This document shows, piece after piece, positions 1 to 7,664 of a stretch of DNA of 64,000 bases (position 1 is the stretch's first letter; each line of letters opens with the position of its first letter). The stretch lies in assembly GCA_964624065.1 (NCBI GenBank), contig CAZUWF010000003.1, positions 62,001 through 126,000 on the forward strand, in the 5' to 3' direction. This DNA comes from UBA7960 sp964624065. GTDB taxonomy: Bacteria > Bacteroidota > Bacteroidia > Bacteroidales > UBA7960. The position numbers and the translations under genes are program-made. The notes under the pieces were generated by a model, which saw nothing but the letters and a program-made list of their open reading frames with translations, ran no database searches and was not told the origin of the DNA.

Positions 1-184
1 GCCTTATGTTGTCCATAATAAATCGTACCGTGGAGGCAAGATTTGTGCCGGTATCTTTATCGTTTACCGGAAAAACGTTGATCCTGTTTAATTCTGCTTG
101 GTTTTGCAGAACCCTGTTCCCACCCGAAACAAAAGCGTAGTATAGGTACTTGCCGTTCATGAATGATGTTTCAATTTGTCTCAT
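1..184 (-). CDS. DAK2-domain protein (FakA/DegV-type), N-terminal fragment
   Basis: The first 61 codons of a gene that runs off the left edge. After the ATG at 184 the protein has the segment INVFPVNDKDTGTN, which matches the nucleotide/metal-binding opening of DAK2 domains (usual form NVFPVPDGDTGTN) found in the fatty-acid kinase subunit FakA and in Bacteroidota DegV-DAK2 fusions. Family role: ATP-dependent phosphorylation of a fatty acid held by a DegV-type binding protein. Only the N-terminus is visible, so fused and stand-alone forms cannot be told apart. It lies 6 bases downstream of the DUF2177 gene on the same strand, so the two are probably co-transcribed. Confidence 0.7.
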   Translation of the reverse strand, partial: MRQIETSFMNGKYLYYAFVSGGNRVLQNQAELNRINVFPVNDKDTGTNLASTVRFIMDNIR

Positions 185-190
185 TATGAT

Positions 191-598
191 TTATTTTAAC
201 AAAAGTACTATGTGGTAGCCGGCAAAACCAACAATTCCGGAAAGCACCGTACCCCACAGAATATCGATGACAACTATTTTTAAGGGCCAACCCTTAAGGG
301 TTGCAAGGTTGGTTAAATCGTAGGTGGCGTAAGTAAAGAATCCGAAAAGCGCGCCAAACAAAATGGTCCTGCCAACCGATTCTGTTGCAACAGCCGGATA
401 AATGGCAAAAATTGAAATTCCCAGCACAAATACCAAGTAAAAGGCTGCTGCTGCTGTCCGGTTAACTTGATCTGACAAAAATCCCCCCAAATACTTTTTA
501 TACAGATTTTTGGCAAGAATTCCCAGCCATAATAGATCAAAGACCAGAAAGACAAAAAATGTCAAGGCGTATGCAAGGATAACACTCAAGGCGTTCAT
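191..598 (-). CDS. DUF2177 family membrane protein
   Basis: A 135-residue integral membrane protein with about four hydrophobic helices (roughly residues 5-25, 45-68, 78-98, 108-132). It carries the family signature FDLLWLG near the N-terminus and FGFFTYATYDLTN in the middle, both typical of DUF2177. The function of the family is unknown. The gene has its own good Bacteroidota promoter just upstream and sits 6 bases before the DAK2-domain gene. No enzymatic residues can be inferred. Confidence 0.85.
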   Translation of the reverse strand: MNALSVILAYALTFFVFLVFDLLWLGILAKNLYKKYLGGFLSDQVNRTAAAAFYLVFVLGISIFAIYPAVATESVGRTILFGALFGFFTYATYDLTNLATLKGWPLKIVVIDILWGTVLSGIVGFAGYHIVLLLK

Positions 599-617
599 AT
601 TTTTATGAAATGCGCCA

Positions 618-645
618 CAAAATTAAACAATCTTTTACATAACAA
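618..645 (-). promoter_or_regulatory. Bacteroidota-type promoter of the DUF2177 gene
   Basis: On the minus strand a TTG (645-643) is followed after 17 bases by TAATTTTG (625-618). This fits the Flavobacterium/Bacteroides sigma-A consensus TTG-N17-23-TAnnTTTG exactly. The implied transcription start lies about 12-15 bases before the ATG at 598, giving a short leader. Confidence 0.6.
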
Positions 646-690
646 GCCCTTTGAATAGATTGTTCAGCTCAATTCAACGCCCCAAAAATC

Positions 691-728
691 AAAAGAGGCT
701 GTTTCGTATCCTGAAGCAGCCTCTTTTT
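691..728 (-). terminator. Rho-independent terminator after the C69 peptidase gene
   Basis: An 11-bp inverted repeat AAAAGAGGCTG / CAGCCTCTTTT with a 15-base loop lies 13 bases beyond the stop codon of the minus-strand peptidase gene. T-rich tracts occur on both sides, so it could work in both directions. It faces no plus-strand gene, so it most likely ends the peptidase transcript. Confidence 0.7.
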
Positions 729-741
729 CAAAAAAAAATTA

Positions 742-2385
742 TTAATCAATCTTCTCTCCGGGCTTACGCCACCTCACGTCGTAAAAACCGGGGCGTCCTT
801 GCACGGCCCTTCGCTTAAAGTCCTCCGGATAATTGATTCCCGTTGGCCAAGGGCGCAGTACATCTTCCTTGCGTACGTACCTGTCGTTGTATTTTGTAAA
901 TACGTGAAACGCCAATTTTCGCCACCGGTCAACCCCATACTCCGCATTGTTCACGCTAAAGTCGGTAAGGTACTCCAACGCCATTTTCTTGTCAGTCTCC
1001 CATAGCGATTTGGCCGCCATATCAATGGCCTTGGTAAGCGCGTGCGAACGTGTTTCAATTTCAAGTTGCTCGGCCTTTATTTCGTTGATAACAATTTCGT
1101 AAACACCGTATGCGTAGTTGGCTAGCAAGTTGAAAACCCAAAAGGCAGAATTCCAGTCAAAATCCAAGATATTGCCAGTGGCTAGCGAAACGGGGGCCCG
1201 TTGCATTCCAACGTAAAGCGGAAAATAGACATTTGTGTAGGTGTCGTCAACGCCATACCAAAATATTCCGCCAATTGGGTCAGGGTAATCCCTTCGCGAT
1301 TGAGAAATGAATGAAAAGCCAGTCTGTGGTTGCGATATCGCCCTTGGCCAAGCATATTTTTGGTTGTCTAGGTCAAAGTGAAGCGGCCTCCAATGGTAGG
1401 GGTTTTTGTAGGGTCCGGCGGCGTAACTATTGATTGTGTGGTAAGGGGTTCCGTTAAAGTGATCTCTCACGAATCCTATCATGTCTTCAACGGTAACCGG
1501 CTTGTCGGGCTTAACGAAAAGAGGGTAAGGTTCGGCTCCCTCAACACAGCGCCAATACTCCGCCGAGAAGCTCTTGGAAGGTGCGGCCCTTCGAAAAATG
1601 CTCCAAACCCTGCCCTCGCAAAGCAAGAGCGACTCGCAATCGAGCGGATTGTAAACATCAACAAAGCTAAAATCTTCCTTTTTTCCTTGGAACCAACCCA
1701 TTTGGCGCGCAAAGTCAACCAAATCAGCCGACCACATCCAGTTTTTTGTGTCTTTCCAATCAATTTTCCTTATGCGGGCTTGGTTTGCGTGGGCCGCGAT
1801 ATATCCATCAGGAACCCTTGCCGCAACCCATACTGCTCCCTTACCATGTTCACTTTTGCCAATGAATTCCATAATCCAGGCTTCGTTCTTGTCGGAGATT
1901 GAAAACGATTCTCCAGTGCTGTAATATCCGTGCTCCTCTACAAGGCCGGTCATAACCCTTATGGCTTCCAGCGCCGTTTTTGATCTTTGTAGCGCAATGT
2001 ACATCATAGCCCCATAATCAATGAATCCGTTGGCTTTTTCCAGCTCCTTGCGACCCCCAAATGTTGTTTCACCAATGGCTACTTGGTGCTCATTCATATT
2101 ACCAATCACCCGGTATGTTTTCCTAGCCTGTGGAATGGTTCCAAGCTTTTTGCCCGTGTGCCAGCATATAATATCTAGGGTGGCTCCCTCTGGGTATTCG
2201 CCGCCAGGGTAAAAATAAAGTGGATCCATAAACCCACCGGCATCGGCAAGATAGCTTATCATTACACTGCCGTCGGCACTGGCTCCTCGTGACACCAATA
2301 CATTGGTGCACGAATTTGCCTCGTGCGCTATGCCTGCAGCTAAGACTATGGTCAATGCGATGAATCTGAATAACATTGTTTTCAT
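742..2385 (-). CDS. Secreted C69-family dipeptidase (Ntn hydrolase)
   Basis: A 547-residue protein of peptidase family C69 (formerly U34; PepD-like dipeptidases). Residues 1-25 form a signal peptide or propeptide, followed directly by Cys26 in NSCTNVLVSRGAS. In this family that Cys becomes the N-terminal nucleophile after cleavage, so the position fits an active enzyme. Later family features include a GETTFGGR-like stretch and a conserved NEAWIMEF motif. Expected role: periplasmic or extracellular release of dipeptides for an amino-acid-using organism. I chose the ATG at 2385 over an in-frame one 51 bases upstream because it starts the signal peptide, and a TATATTTG box lies between the two. 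It is a single gene followed by a terminator. Confidence 0.88.
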   Translation of the reverse strand: MKTMLFRFIALTIVLAAGIAHEANSCTNVLVSRGASADGSVMISYLADAGGFMDPLYFYPGGEYPEGATLDIICWHTGKKLGTIPQARKTYRVIGNMNEHQVAIGETTFGGRKELEKANGFIDYGAMMYIALQRSKTALEAIRVMTGLVEEHGYYSTGESFSISDKNEAWIMEFIGKSEHGKGAVWVAARVPDGYIAAHANQARIRKIDWKDTKNWMWSADLVDFARQMGWFQGKKEDFSFVDVYNPLDCESLLLCEGRVWSIFRRAAPSKSFSAEYWRCVEGAEPYPLFVKPDKPVTVEDMIGFVRDHFNGTPYHTINSYAAGPYKNPYHWRPLHFDLDNQKYAWPRAISQPQTGFSFISQSRRDYPDPIGGIFWYGVDDTYTNVYFPLYVGMQRAPVSLATGNILDFDWNSAFWVFNLLANYAYGVYEIVINEIKAEQLEIETRSHALTKAIDMAAKSLWETDKKMALEYLTDFSVNNAEYGVDRWRKLAFHVFTKYNDRYVRKEDVLRPWPTGINYPEDFKRRAVQGRPGFYDVRWRKPGEKID

Positions 2386-2415
2386 TTTGGTTTTCGTTAA
2401 AATTTTGTAAGCCCG

Positions 2416-2423
2416 CAAATATA
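2416..2423 (-). promoter_or_regulatory. Candidate -7 box of the C69 peptidase gene
   Basis: TATATTTG on the minus strand matches TAnnTTTG exactly and lies about 31 bases before the chosen ATG. No TTG occurs at the usual spacing of 17-23, so only the -7 element is supported. It also argues against the longer in-frame start at 2436. Confidence 0.4.
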
Positions 2424-2456
2424 CGACATTTTCCAAAAAAGCAGTAATTTTACGGT

Positions 2457-2900
2457 ATGGAGAAAAAGAAGCATAATTTTTTGAAAAAGCCCCATTTGGT
2501 TGGGGGTAAGGAGTACCTGAAAAATCACATTTTCCAAAACCTCATATATCCAACAGCCGCCATTGAAAACAACATTGAGGGCGACGTTGTTGTAAGATAC
2601 AGGGTTAGCGACAACGGAGAGGTGCATGATGTTGCCGTTGAACACGGTATTGGATTTGGGTGCGACGAGGAGGCTGTTAGGCTGATTAAACTGCTTAGAT
2701 TTCAAGCAGTTAAGAACAGGGGGGTGAGACTTACCTCCGGCGGCAAGACAAAAGTTCCTTTTCGACTTCCCCCAAGGCCCGGCCCCCAGGAAGTAAACGT
2801 GGTATTTACCCCCAAATCTGCTGCTCCATTGGCCAAGGCCGGTGAAAGTTCTGAAAGCGTTCCCCTGAAAACCTACTCTTATACGGTTAACTTAAGCTAA
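2457..2900 (+). CDS. TonB C-terminal-domain protein without membrane anchor
   Basis: A 147-residue protein with a TonB C-terminal fold over about residues 28-105: YPTAAIENNIEGDVVVRYRV followed by a helix of GCDEEAVRLIK type and a closing strand VPFRLPP. Unlike classical TonB it has no N-terminal membrane helix or proline-rich spacer. Such stand-alone domains are frequent in Bacteroidota, and their partners are usually unknown. It overlaps no neighbour and is followed after only 4 bases by queD, so the two probably form the start of an operon. A role in TonB-dependent transport is uncertain. Confidence 0.75.
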   Translation: MEKKKHNFLKKPHLVGGKEYLKNHIFQNLIYPTAAIENNIEGDVVVRYRVSDNGEVHDVAVEHGIGFGCDEEAVRLIKLLRFQAVKNRGVRLTSGGKTKVPFRLPPRPGPQEVNVVFTPKSAAPLAKAGESSESVPLKTYSYTVNLS

Positions 2901-2904
2901 ATTA

Positions 2905-3360
2905 ATGAAAGACCAAACTGTAATCAGAATTACCAAAGAGTTTAGATTTGAGGCCGCTCACGCACTTTGGAACCACGATGGGCTTTGCAAGCACATACAT
3001 GGCCACAGCTACATTTTATTTGTTACGGTTAAGGGAACCCCCCTTAACTTACCCGGTGATCCCAAGAATGGAATGGTTATGGACTTTTCTATTCTCAAGA
3101 ATATTGTAAAACCCAATATTGTTGACATTTTTGACCACGCCTTGGTTGTTAATGGGAATTCGCCTCACGGTGAGCTTGCCCAAAGCAAGGGGTTTACGAG
3201 GGTCATAGGTGTTGATTACCAGCCGACTTGCGAAAATATGCTCCTCGACTTTAAGGACAGAATAGAGCCCTTCCTCCCCAAAAACGTTAAATTGCATTCG
3301 CTGAGGTTGTATGAAACAGCAACGTCATATGCCGAATGGCTCACGGAGGAAAATTTGTAA
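2905..3360 (+). CDS. queD: 6-carboxy-5,6,7,8-tetrahydropterin synthase
   Basis: A 151-residue QueD/PTPS family enzyme. It converts 7,8-dihydroneopterin triphosphate to 6-carboxytetrahydropterin, the second step to queuosine and other deazapurines. The zinc ligands are visible as His19 (FEAAHAL) and His32/His34 (KHIHGHSY), with the catalytic Cys28 just before them. MVMDFSILK and the late YETATSYAEW (catalytic Glu) are also family signatures. It follows the TonB-domain gene by 4 bases and precedes the DUF4175 gene by 32. No other queuosine gene is in the window except mnmG, which acts on the same anticodon wobble position of other tRNAs. Confidence 0.92.
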   Translation: MKDQTVIRITKEFRFEAAHALWNHDGLCKHIHGHSYILFVTVKGTPLNLPGDPKNGMVMDFSILKNIVKPNIVDIFDHALVVNGNSPHGELAQSKGFTRVIGVDYQPTCENMLLDFKDRIEPFLPKNVKLHSLRLYETATSYAEWLTEENL

Positions 3361-3392
3361 AATAATTCTCCAGAATTCCTGTTTGATTATCA

Positions 3393-6300
3393 ATGGCTCC
3401 GAGTTTTGATATATTGCTTCAAAGGCTTGAAGTATTTATCAAGAGGTACTACCTTAACCTCCTGATAAGGGGTGCCATTTTATTCGGCTCAGGGTTTATT
3501 ACTGTGTTTTTGCTTGTTTCGATACTTGAGCTTTTTGGCTATTTTGGAACCACTGTACGTCTATTGTTTTTTTATGGGTTTCTTGTCTTTAATCTTACTG
3601 TGCTGGCGGCTTACGTTGTTAGGCCATTGGCAGGTTTTCTGGCCTTGGGCAAGCGAATGAGCCATCAGCAAGCCGCCAAAATTTTGGGAAATCACTTTCG
3701 CGGAGAAATAAATGACAAGATCACGAATGCAATTGAATTGCAAGGTTTTTTGCAGAACAATCAAGAAAACCTTGACCTGATACTTGCCAGTGTTGAGCAA
3801 AAAGCCCAAAATGCCCTTGTGATTCCTTTTTCGAGTGCCATTGACCTCAAGAGCAATTTCAGGTTGATTCCCTATTTGGCGGCACCATTTCTGGTCGCCT
3901 CCATTTCTCTAATCGCCAAACCGGGGATGTTGCTCGAACCCGCCAAGAGAATAGCAAATTACAATGTTTTTTTTGAAAAACCGGCCCCATTTAACTTTTT
4001 AGTAAAGAACCATACCTTATTGGCATTTAAAAATCAAGATTTTACCCTAAACATTTCGACCCACGGGGAGGTAATACCAAATCAAGCCAATGTAAAACTT
4101 GGACGGTCATTTTTTAACATGAATTCCCACGGAAAAGGTGAATTTAGCTATTTGTTTAGGAATTTGCGGGAATCATTTTCCTTTTACGTTGAAGCAGGAG
4201 GTTTCACTTTTGGTCCGTACAGCCTCGAAGTTGTCGAAAAGCCCTCCATAAGCCATTTTTCAGTAACCGTCACCAATCCCGGTTACACCAATTTTGGCAC
4301 CAATGTCTTTTACAACGTGGGGGATCTCGTGGTTGCCGAAGGTGCCGTTGTTAACTGGCAATTTCAAACCAGGGGAGGGGGCCAAGGGCAATTTGTGGTC
4401 GGAAATCAAAGAATCGAGGTGCAAGAAATTAAACCCGGACTTTTGAGAAGTGTAATTTCGGTTCGCGAGCCCTTTTCGTATTCCGTAATAATGGCTGATG
4501 AAAAGCTTTTGGTTGGAGATTCATTGACCTACTTCGTTCAGGTTAAAAAGGATGCTTGGCCCCGAATTTTTGTTGAAGAAAGCAAGGATACCCTACTTGT
4601 ATCGCATATCTTTTACAAAGTGGAAATAGAGGATGATTACGGCTTTTCCAAAGTAGAGTTTCGCTACAGGGTGTTTGATAACAAAGAGAGTTCGGTAAAT
4701 GGTAATGCCTCTTACAATGCTTTGGAAGTTCCTATTACCAAAGGTGCCTTGTCGCAGGTTTTCTATCATCATTTCGATTTGAGTAGGATCGGCATTAAGC
4801 CCGGACAAAGTGTTGAAACCCATTTTGTTGTATTTGACAACGACCATTTTAATGGCCCCAAAGCTTCTTCGAGTAATAAATTTTTTCATTATATGGCTAC
4901 CCGCGAAGAGCTTAGTGCTTTGGTGAAGGAAAAGCGTGAATCGGTGAAAGAACAAATTTCTTCAAACATTGAAACAAACAAAACCGCTGGCCAGCAATTG
5001 GAAAAACTGAGAATTGATTTCTTACAAAATCAAAAAATTGGGTGGGAGCAGCAAAGGGCCTTTCAAGAGGTTCTTCAGAGGCAAGAAGAACTTTCCAAGA
5101 GTTTTGAAAAGATAAGGGAAATTGAAAAGCAAAACCAGAAGCTGCAAATGCAATTTCACAAGGAGAACGAGCACATTCTACGCCAAAGGAACGAACTTGA
5201 AAAGATTCTCGACGAAATTGAGAGTAACGATTTTCGTGATCTAATGGAAAAGATCCAGGAATTAATAAAAACACTAAACAAGGAAATGGTTTTTGATATC
5301 CTGGATAAAATGGAATTCCAACTCGAAAACGCCCAAAATCAAATGGATAGAGCTCTCGAGTTTTACAAGAGGCTTGAACTCGAATACCTTCTTCAAGAAA
5401 GCAAATCCATTCTTGACCACGCCGGCCAGGAACAAGGCCTGCTAATTAGAGAAAACCAAAATGCAAAGGCTCCGTTAAGTGACTTGAAAATGAAGCAGGA
5501 AAAAATCAACAAGGATTTTGATAGCGCGGCCGAGCTTCTTGACGAGTTTCGCGAGAAGAATCAAGAGCTTAGGCGACCCCTTAAAATTGATGATACCCGA
5601 GGGCTTGAAAACCAAATTGAATACGGCCTTAATCAATCGCTCAAAAGTTTACAGGGAGAGGATCGGTCGGGGGCTGTTCCTAGCCAGCGAAGCAGCCAAC
5701 AAAGTATGGAACAACTGTCGCAACGACTCACTGCAATGCAACAAAGTATGTTTCAAAACCAACAATGGGAAGATGCGCGCGCTTTGAGGCAAATTCTCGA
5801 AAATCTTCTTAAAATTAGTTTTTCACAAGAAAACCTGCTTTTGCGATTAAGGGGTGTTAATTTTCAAGATCCTCGATATCTCGATATTATTCAAGGACAA
5901 CGAAAGGTTCAGGAGGATATGAAGATGGTAGAGGACTCCTTGATTTCCCTCAGCAAGCGGCAACCTCAGATAGATATGGTAATAACCAAGGAATTGCAGA
6001 TGATTCGATCGAATTTGGCGGGCGGAATGGCAAGTCTCTTGGATCGCCAAATGGGACTTGGTTCCGCTCGTCAGCAGTTTGTTATGACTCATATTAATAA
6101 TTTGGCACTACTTCTAAACGAGGTTCTTCAGAATATTCAAATGCAAATGCAAGGTGAGGGAGAGGGTTCTGCCTCCAAGGGGGCTGGAGCTGGCCTTAAG
6201 ATTCAGGATATAGGTGAAATGCAGGAGCGTTTGAACCAGATTCTTGAAAAGTTGCAGCAAGGCCACCAAGCAAACCAAGGACAAGCTGGTAAGCCAGGTT

Positions 6301-6722
6301 CCATTAGCGAGCAACTTGCAAGATCGGCTGCAGAGCAAGAAGCAATTCGCAATAGGATGGGAGAGTTGCTGAAGCAGCTTCAGGATGCAGGATACGATAC
6401 CAAAGAGCTACAGCAAGTTATGGGCGATATGGAGCAAACCGAATCTGATATTGTTAATAGGCGCATAACAAAACAAACAATTTCACGACAGCAGCAGATT
6501 ATAACGCGGCTGCTTGAACACGAAAAGGCATTGATGCACAGAGAGATGGAAGAACGAAGAGAAGGAAGCACTGTAAAAGACCTCATCATTAGTAACCCTG
6601 AATTGTATTTTGAGTATAATAAGGTAAAGAGGGACCAAAGAGATATTCTCAAGGGTATTTCTGTGAGGTTTAAGGTTTTCTATCAAGGAATTACAGAAAA
6701 GTACTTAAATAATTTGAAATAG
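3393..6722 (+). CDS. DUF4175 family membrane protein
   Basis: A large (1109-residue) Bacteroidota protein of the DUF4175 family. Three hydrophobic segments lie near the N-terminus (about residues 22-45, 48-72 and 155-173). They are followed by a beta-rich, probably periplasmic region (about 190-500) with Ig-like strands. Then comes a very long Glu/Gln/Lys-rich coiled coil (about 505-1080). The repeats of heptad-like segments and the high Gln content in the C-terminal half make the coiled coil clear. The function is unknown. The conserved linkage with the next three genes (degenerate ATPase, ybeY, mnmG) is typical of the phylum. Confidence 0.85.
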   Translation: MAPSFDILLQRLEVFIKRYYLNLLIRGAILFGSGFITVFLLVSILELFGYFGTTVRLLFFYGFLVFNLTVLAAYVVRPLAGFLALGKRMSHQQAAKILGNHFRGEINDKITNAIELQGFLQNNQENLDLILASVEQKAQNALVIPFSSAIDLKSNFRLIPYLAAPFLVASISLIAKPGMLLEPAKRIANYNVFFEKPAPFNFLVKNHTLLAFKNQDFTLNISTHGEVIPNQANVKLGRSFFNMNSHGKGEFSYLFRNLRESFSFYVEAGGFTFGPYSLEVVEKPSISHFSVTVTNPGYTNFGTNVFYNVGDLVVAEGAVVNWQFQTRGGGQGQFVVGNQRIEVQEIKPGLLRSVISVREPFSYSVIMADEKLLVGDSLTYFVQVKKDAWPRIFVEESKDTLLVSHIFYKVEIEDDYGFSKVEFRYRVFDNKESSVNGNASYNALEVPITKGALSQVFYHHFDLSRIGIKPGQSVETHFVVFDNDHFNGPKASSSNKFFHYMATREELSALVKEKRESVKEQISSNIETNKTAGQQLEKLRIDFLQNQKIGWEQQRAFQEVLQRQEELSKSFEKIREIEKQNQKLQMQFHKENEHILRQRNELEKILDEIESNDFRDLMEKIQELIKTLNKEMVFDILDKMEFQLENAQNQMDRALEFYKRLELEYLLQESKSILDHAGQEQGLLIRENQNAKAPLSDLKMKQEKINKDFDSAAELLDEFREKNQELRRPLKIDDTRGLENQIEYGLNQSLKSLQGEDRSGAVPSQRSSQQSMEQLSQRLTAMQQSMFQNQQWEDARALRQILENLLKISFSQENLLLRLRGVNFQDPRYLDIIQGQRKVQEDMKMVEDSLISLSKRQPQIDMVITKELQMIRSNLAGGMASLLDRQMGLGSARQQFVMTHINNLALLLNEVLQNIQMQMQGEGEGSASKGAGAGLKIQDIGEMQERLNQILEKLQQGHQANQGQAGKPGSISEQLARSAAEQEAIRNRMGELLKQLQDAGYDTKELQQVMGDMEQTESDIVNRRITKQTISRQQQIITRLLEHEKALMHREMEERREGSTVKDLIISNPELYFEYNKVKRDQRDILKGISVRFKVFYQGITEKYLNNLK

Positions 6723-6729
6723 AGAACAT

Positions 6730-7224
6730 ATGGCAAGCAATGCATACTTTAGCCCCGGTGCTCTCATGAGGGTTGATGGGTTGAATTCACTCGAAACTTG
6801 GATAGAAGTAATTTGTCATCAGAATAACATTTCTAACTCCTATTTCGGTAATATTTTGGTTGCCACCTCCGAATTATTTCATTTACTTGTGGCCCTTGAC
6901 CCCGATAGCCCTCCTTCAGTATATTGCTCTAAACGAAAGGGTGCATTTGTTATCGGTTTTGAAACCTTCAATAATTTTCTTGATGTTGCCGCGCTCGTTC
7001 AAAAGGACCCTTTTACCTTTGGCCAGCAAATAAAGATGAACTATTTGGAATCCTGTATTGTTAGCATTAAAACTTGTGCCGACTGGGTGCAAATTGAAAG
7101 CCAGCGAAGGGCCATCGAATTGTTTTTTTATATTAAAAGCATCAATTCGTATCAAACCTACCTGAGGCAAAAATGTGTGGGTGATTATATTGAAGGGATT
7201 TGTGCTCCCAAAATTATTAACTAA
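6730..7224 (+). CDS. Hypothetical protein, degenerate HATPase-like fold
   Basis: A 164-residue protein in the position where Bacteroidota normally encode a small GHKL-type ATP-binding protein between the DUF4175 gene and ybeY. The spacing of its strands and helices and the segment FGNILVATSELFHLLVA resemble the first helix of that fold. However, the N-box (usually EAxxNAIxHG) is lost, and no DxGxGF or GxGL motif remains. It is therefore probably a non-ATP-binding relative. The assignment rests mainly on synteny. It sits 7 bases after the preceding gene and 2 before ybeY. Confidence 0.5.
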   Translation: MASNAYFSPGALMRVDGLNSLETWIEVICHQNNISNSYFGNILVATSELFHLLVALDPDSPPSVYCSKRKGAFVIGFETFNNFLDVAALVQKDPFTFGQQIKMNYLESCIVSIKTCADWVQIESQRRAIELFFYIKSINSYQTYLRQKCVGDYIEGICAPKIIN

Positions 7225-7226
7225 TA

Positions 7227-7664
7227 ATGATCTCTTCCATAAAGATTTTTACCGAAGGGATTGATAAACGACGACTTAGGATTCGAAATATTTCGCGTTT
7301 GGTTCGCAGGGTTGTAGAGGCCGAAAGCGGCGTGGTTGGATTTATTAATGTTATTTTTTGTGATGATTTATATCTTCTTGACATTAACAAAGAATTTCTC
7401 AAACACAATACCCTAACCGATGTAATTACCTTTGATTATTGCGTGGATTTAGGTAATATTTCGGGCGATATTTTTATTAGCTACGATAGGGTTTATGAAA
7501 ATGCCATTAAATTTAAGGTAAAAATCCATCACGAGGTTTTCAGGGTTGTCATTCACGGTGTTTTGCACCTTTTGGGATATGAGGATGGTTCTAAAGCAAA
7601 GGCAAAGGTAATGCGGCAAAAGGAAGATTACTACTTAGGTTTATTTTGCTCACATGTTGAATAA
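7227..7664 (+). CDS. ybeY: rRNA maturation endoribonuclease YbeY
   Basis: A 145-residue UPF0054 metalloprotein involved in 16S rRNA 3'-end maturation and ribosome quality control. The zinc site reads HGVLHLLGYED, with His110, His114 and Asp120 in place of the third His found in Escherichia coli; Asp at this place is common in Bacteroidota. The upstream strand FCDDLYLLDINKEFL and the TDVITFDY motif are also diagnostic. Its stop overlaps the start of mnmG by 11 bases, so translation is probably coupled. Confidence 0.92.
   Translation: MISSIKIFTEGIDKRRLRIRNISRLVRRVVEAESGVVGFINVIFCDDLYLLDINKEFLKHNTLTDVITFDYCVDLGNISGDIFISYDRVYENAIKFKVKIHHEVFRVVIHGVLHLLGYEDGSKAKAKVMRQKEDYYLGLFCSHVE

Noticed and set aside
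1378..1902. 174-codon plus-strand frame inside the C69 peptidase gene
   Set aside because: Antisense shadow of a well-recognised enzyme; composition and residues are random.
7554..7590. Third zinc ligand of YbeY is Asp rather than His
   Set aside because: This form is common in Bacteroidota YbeY proteins and does not suggest a defective enzyme.
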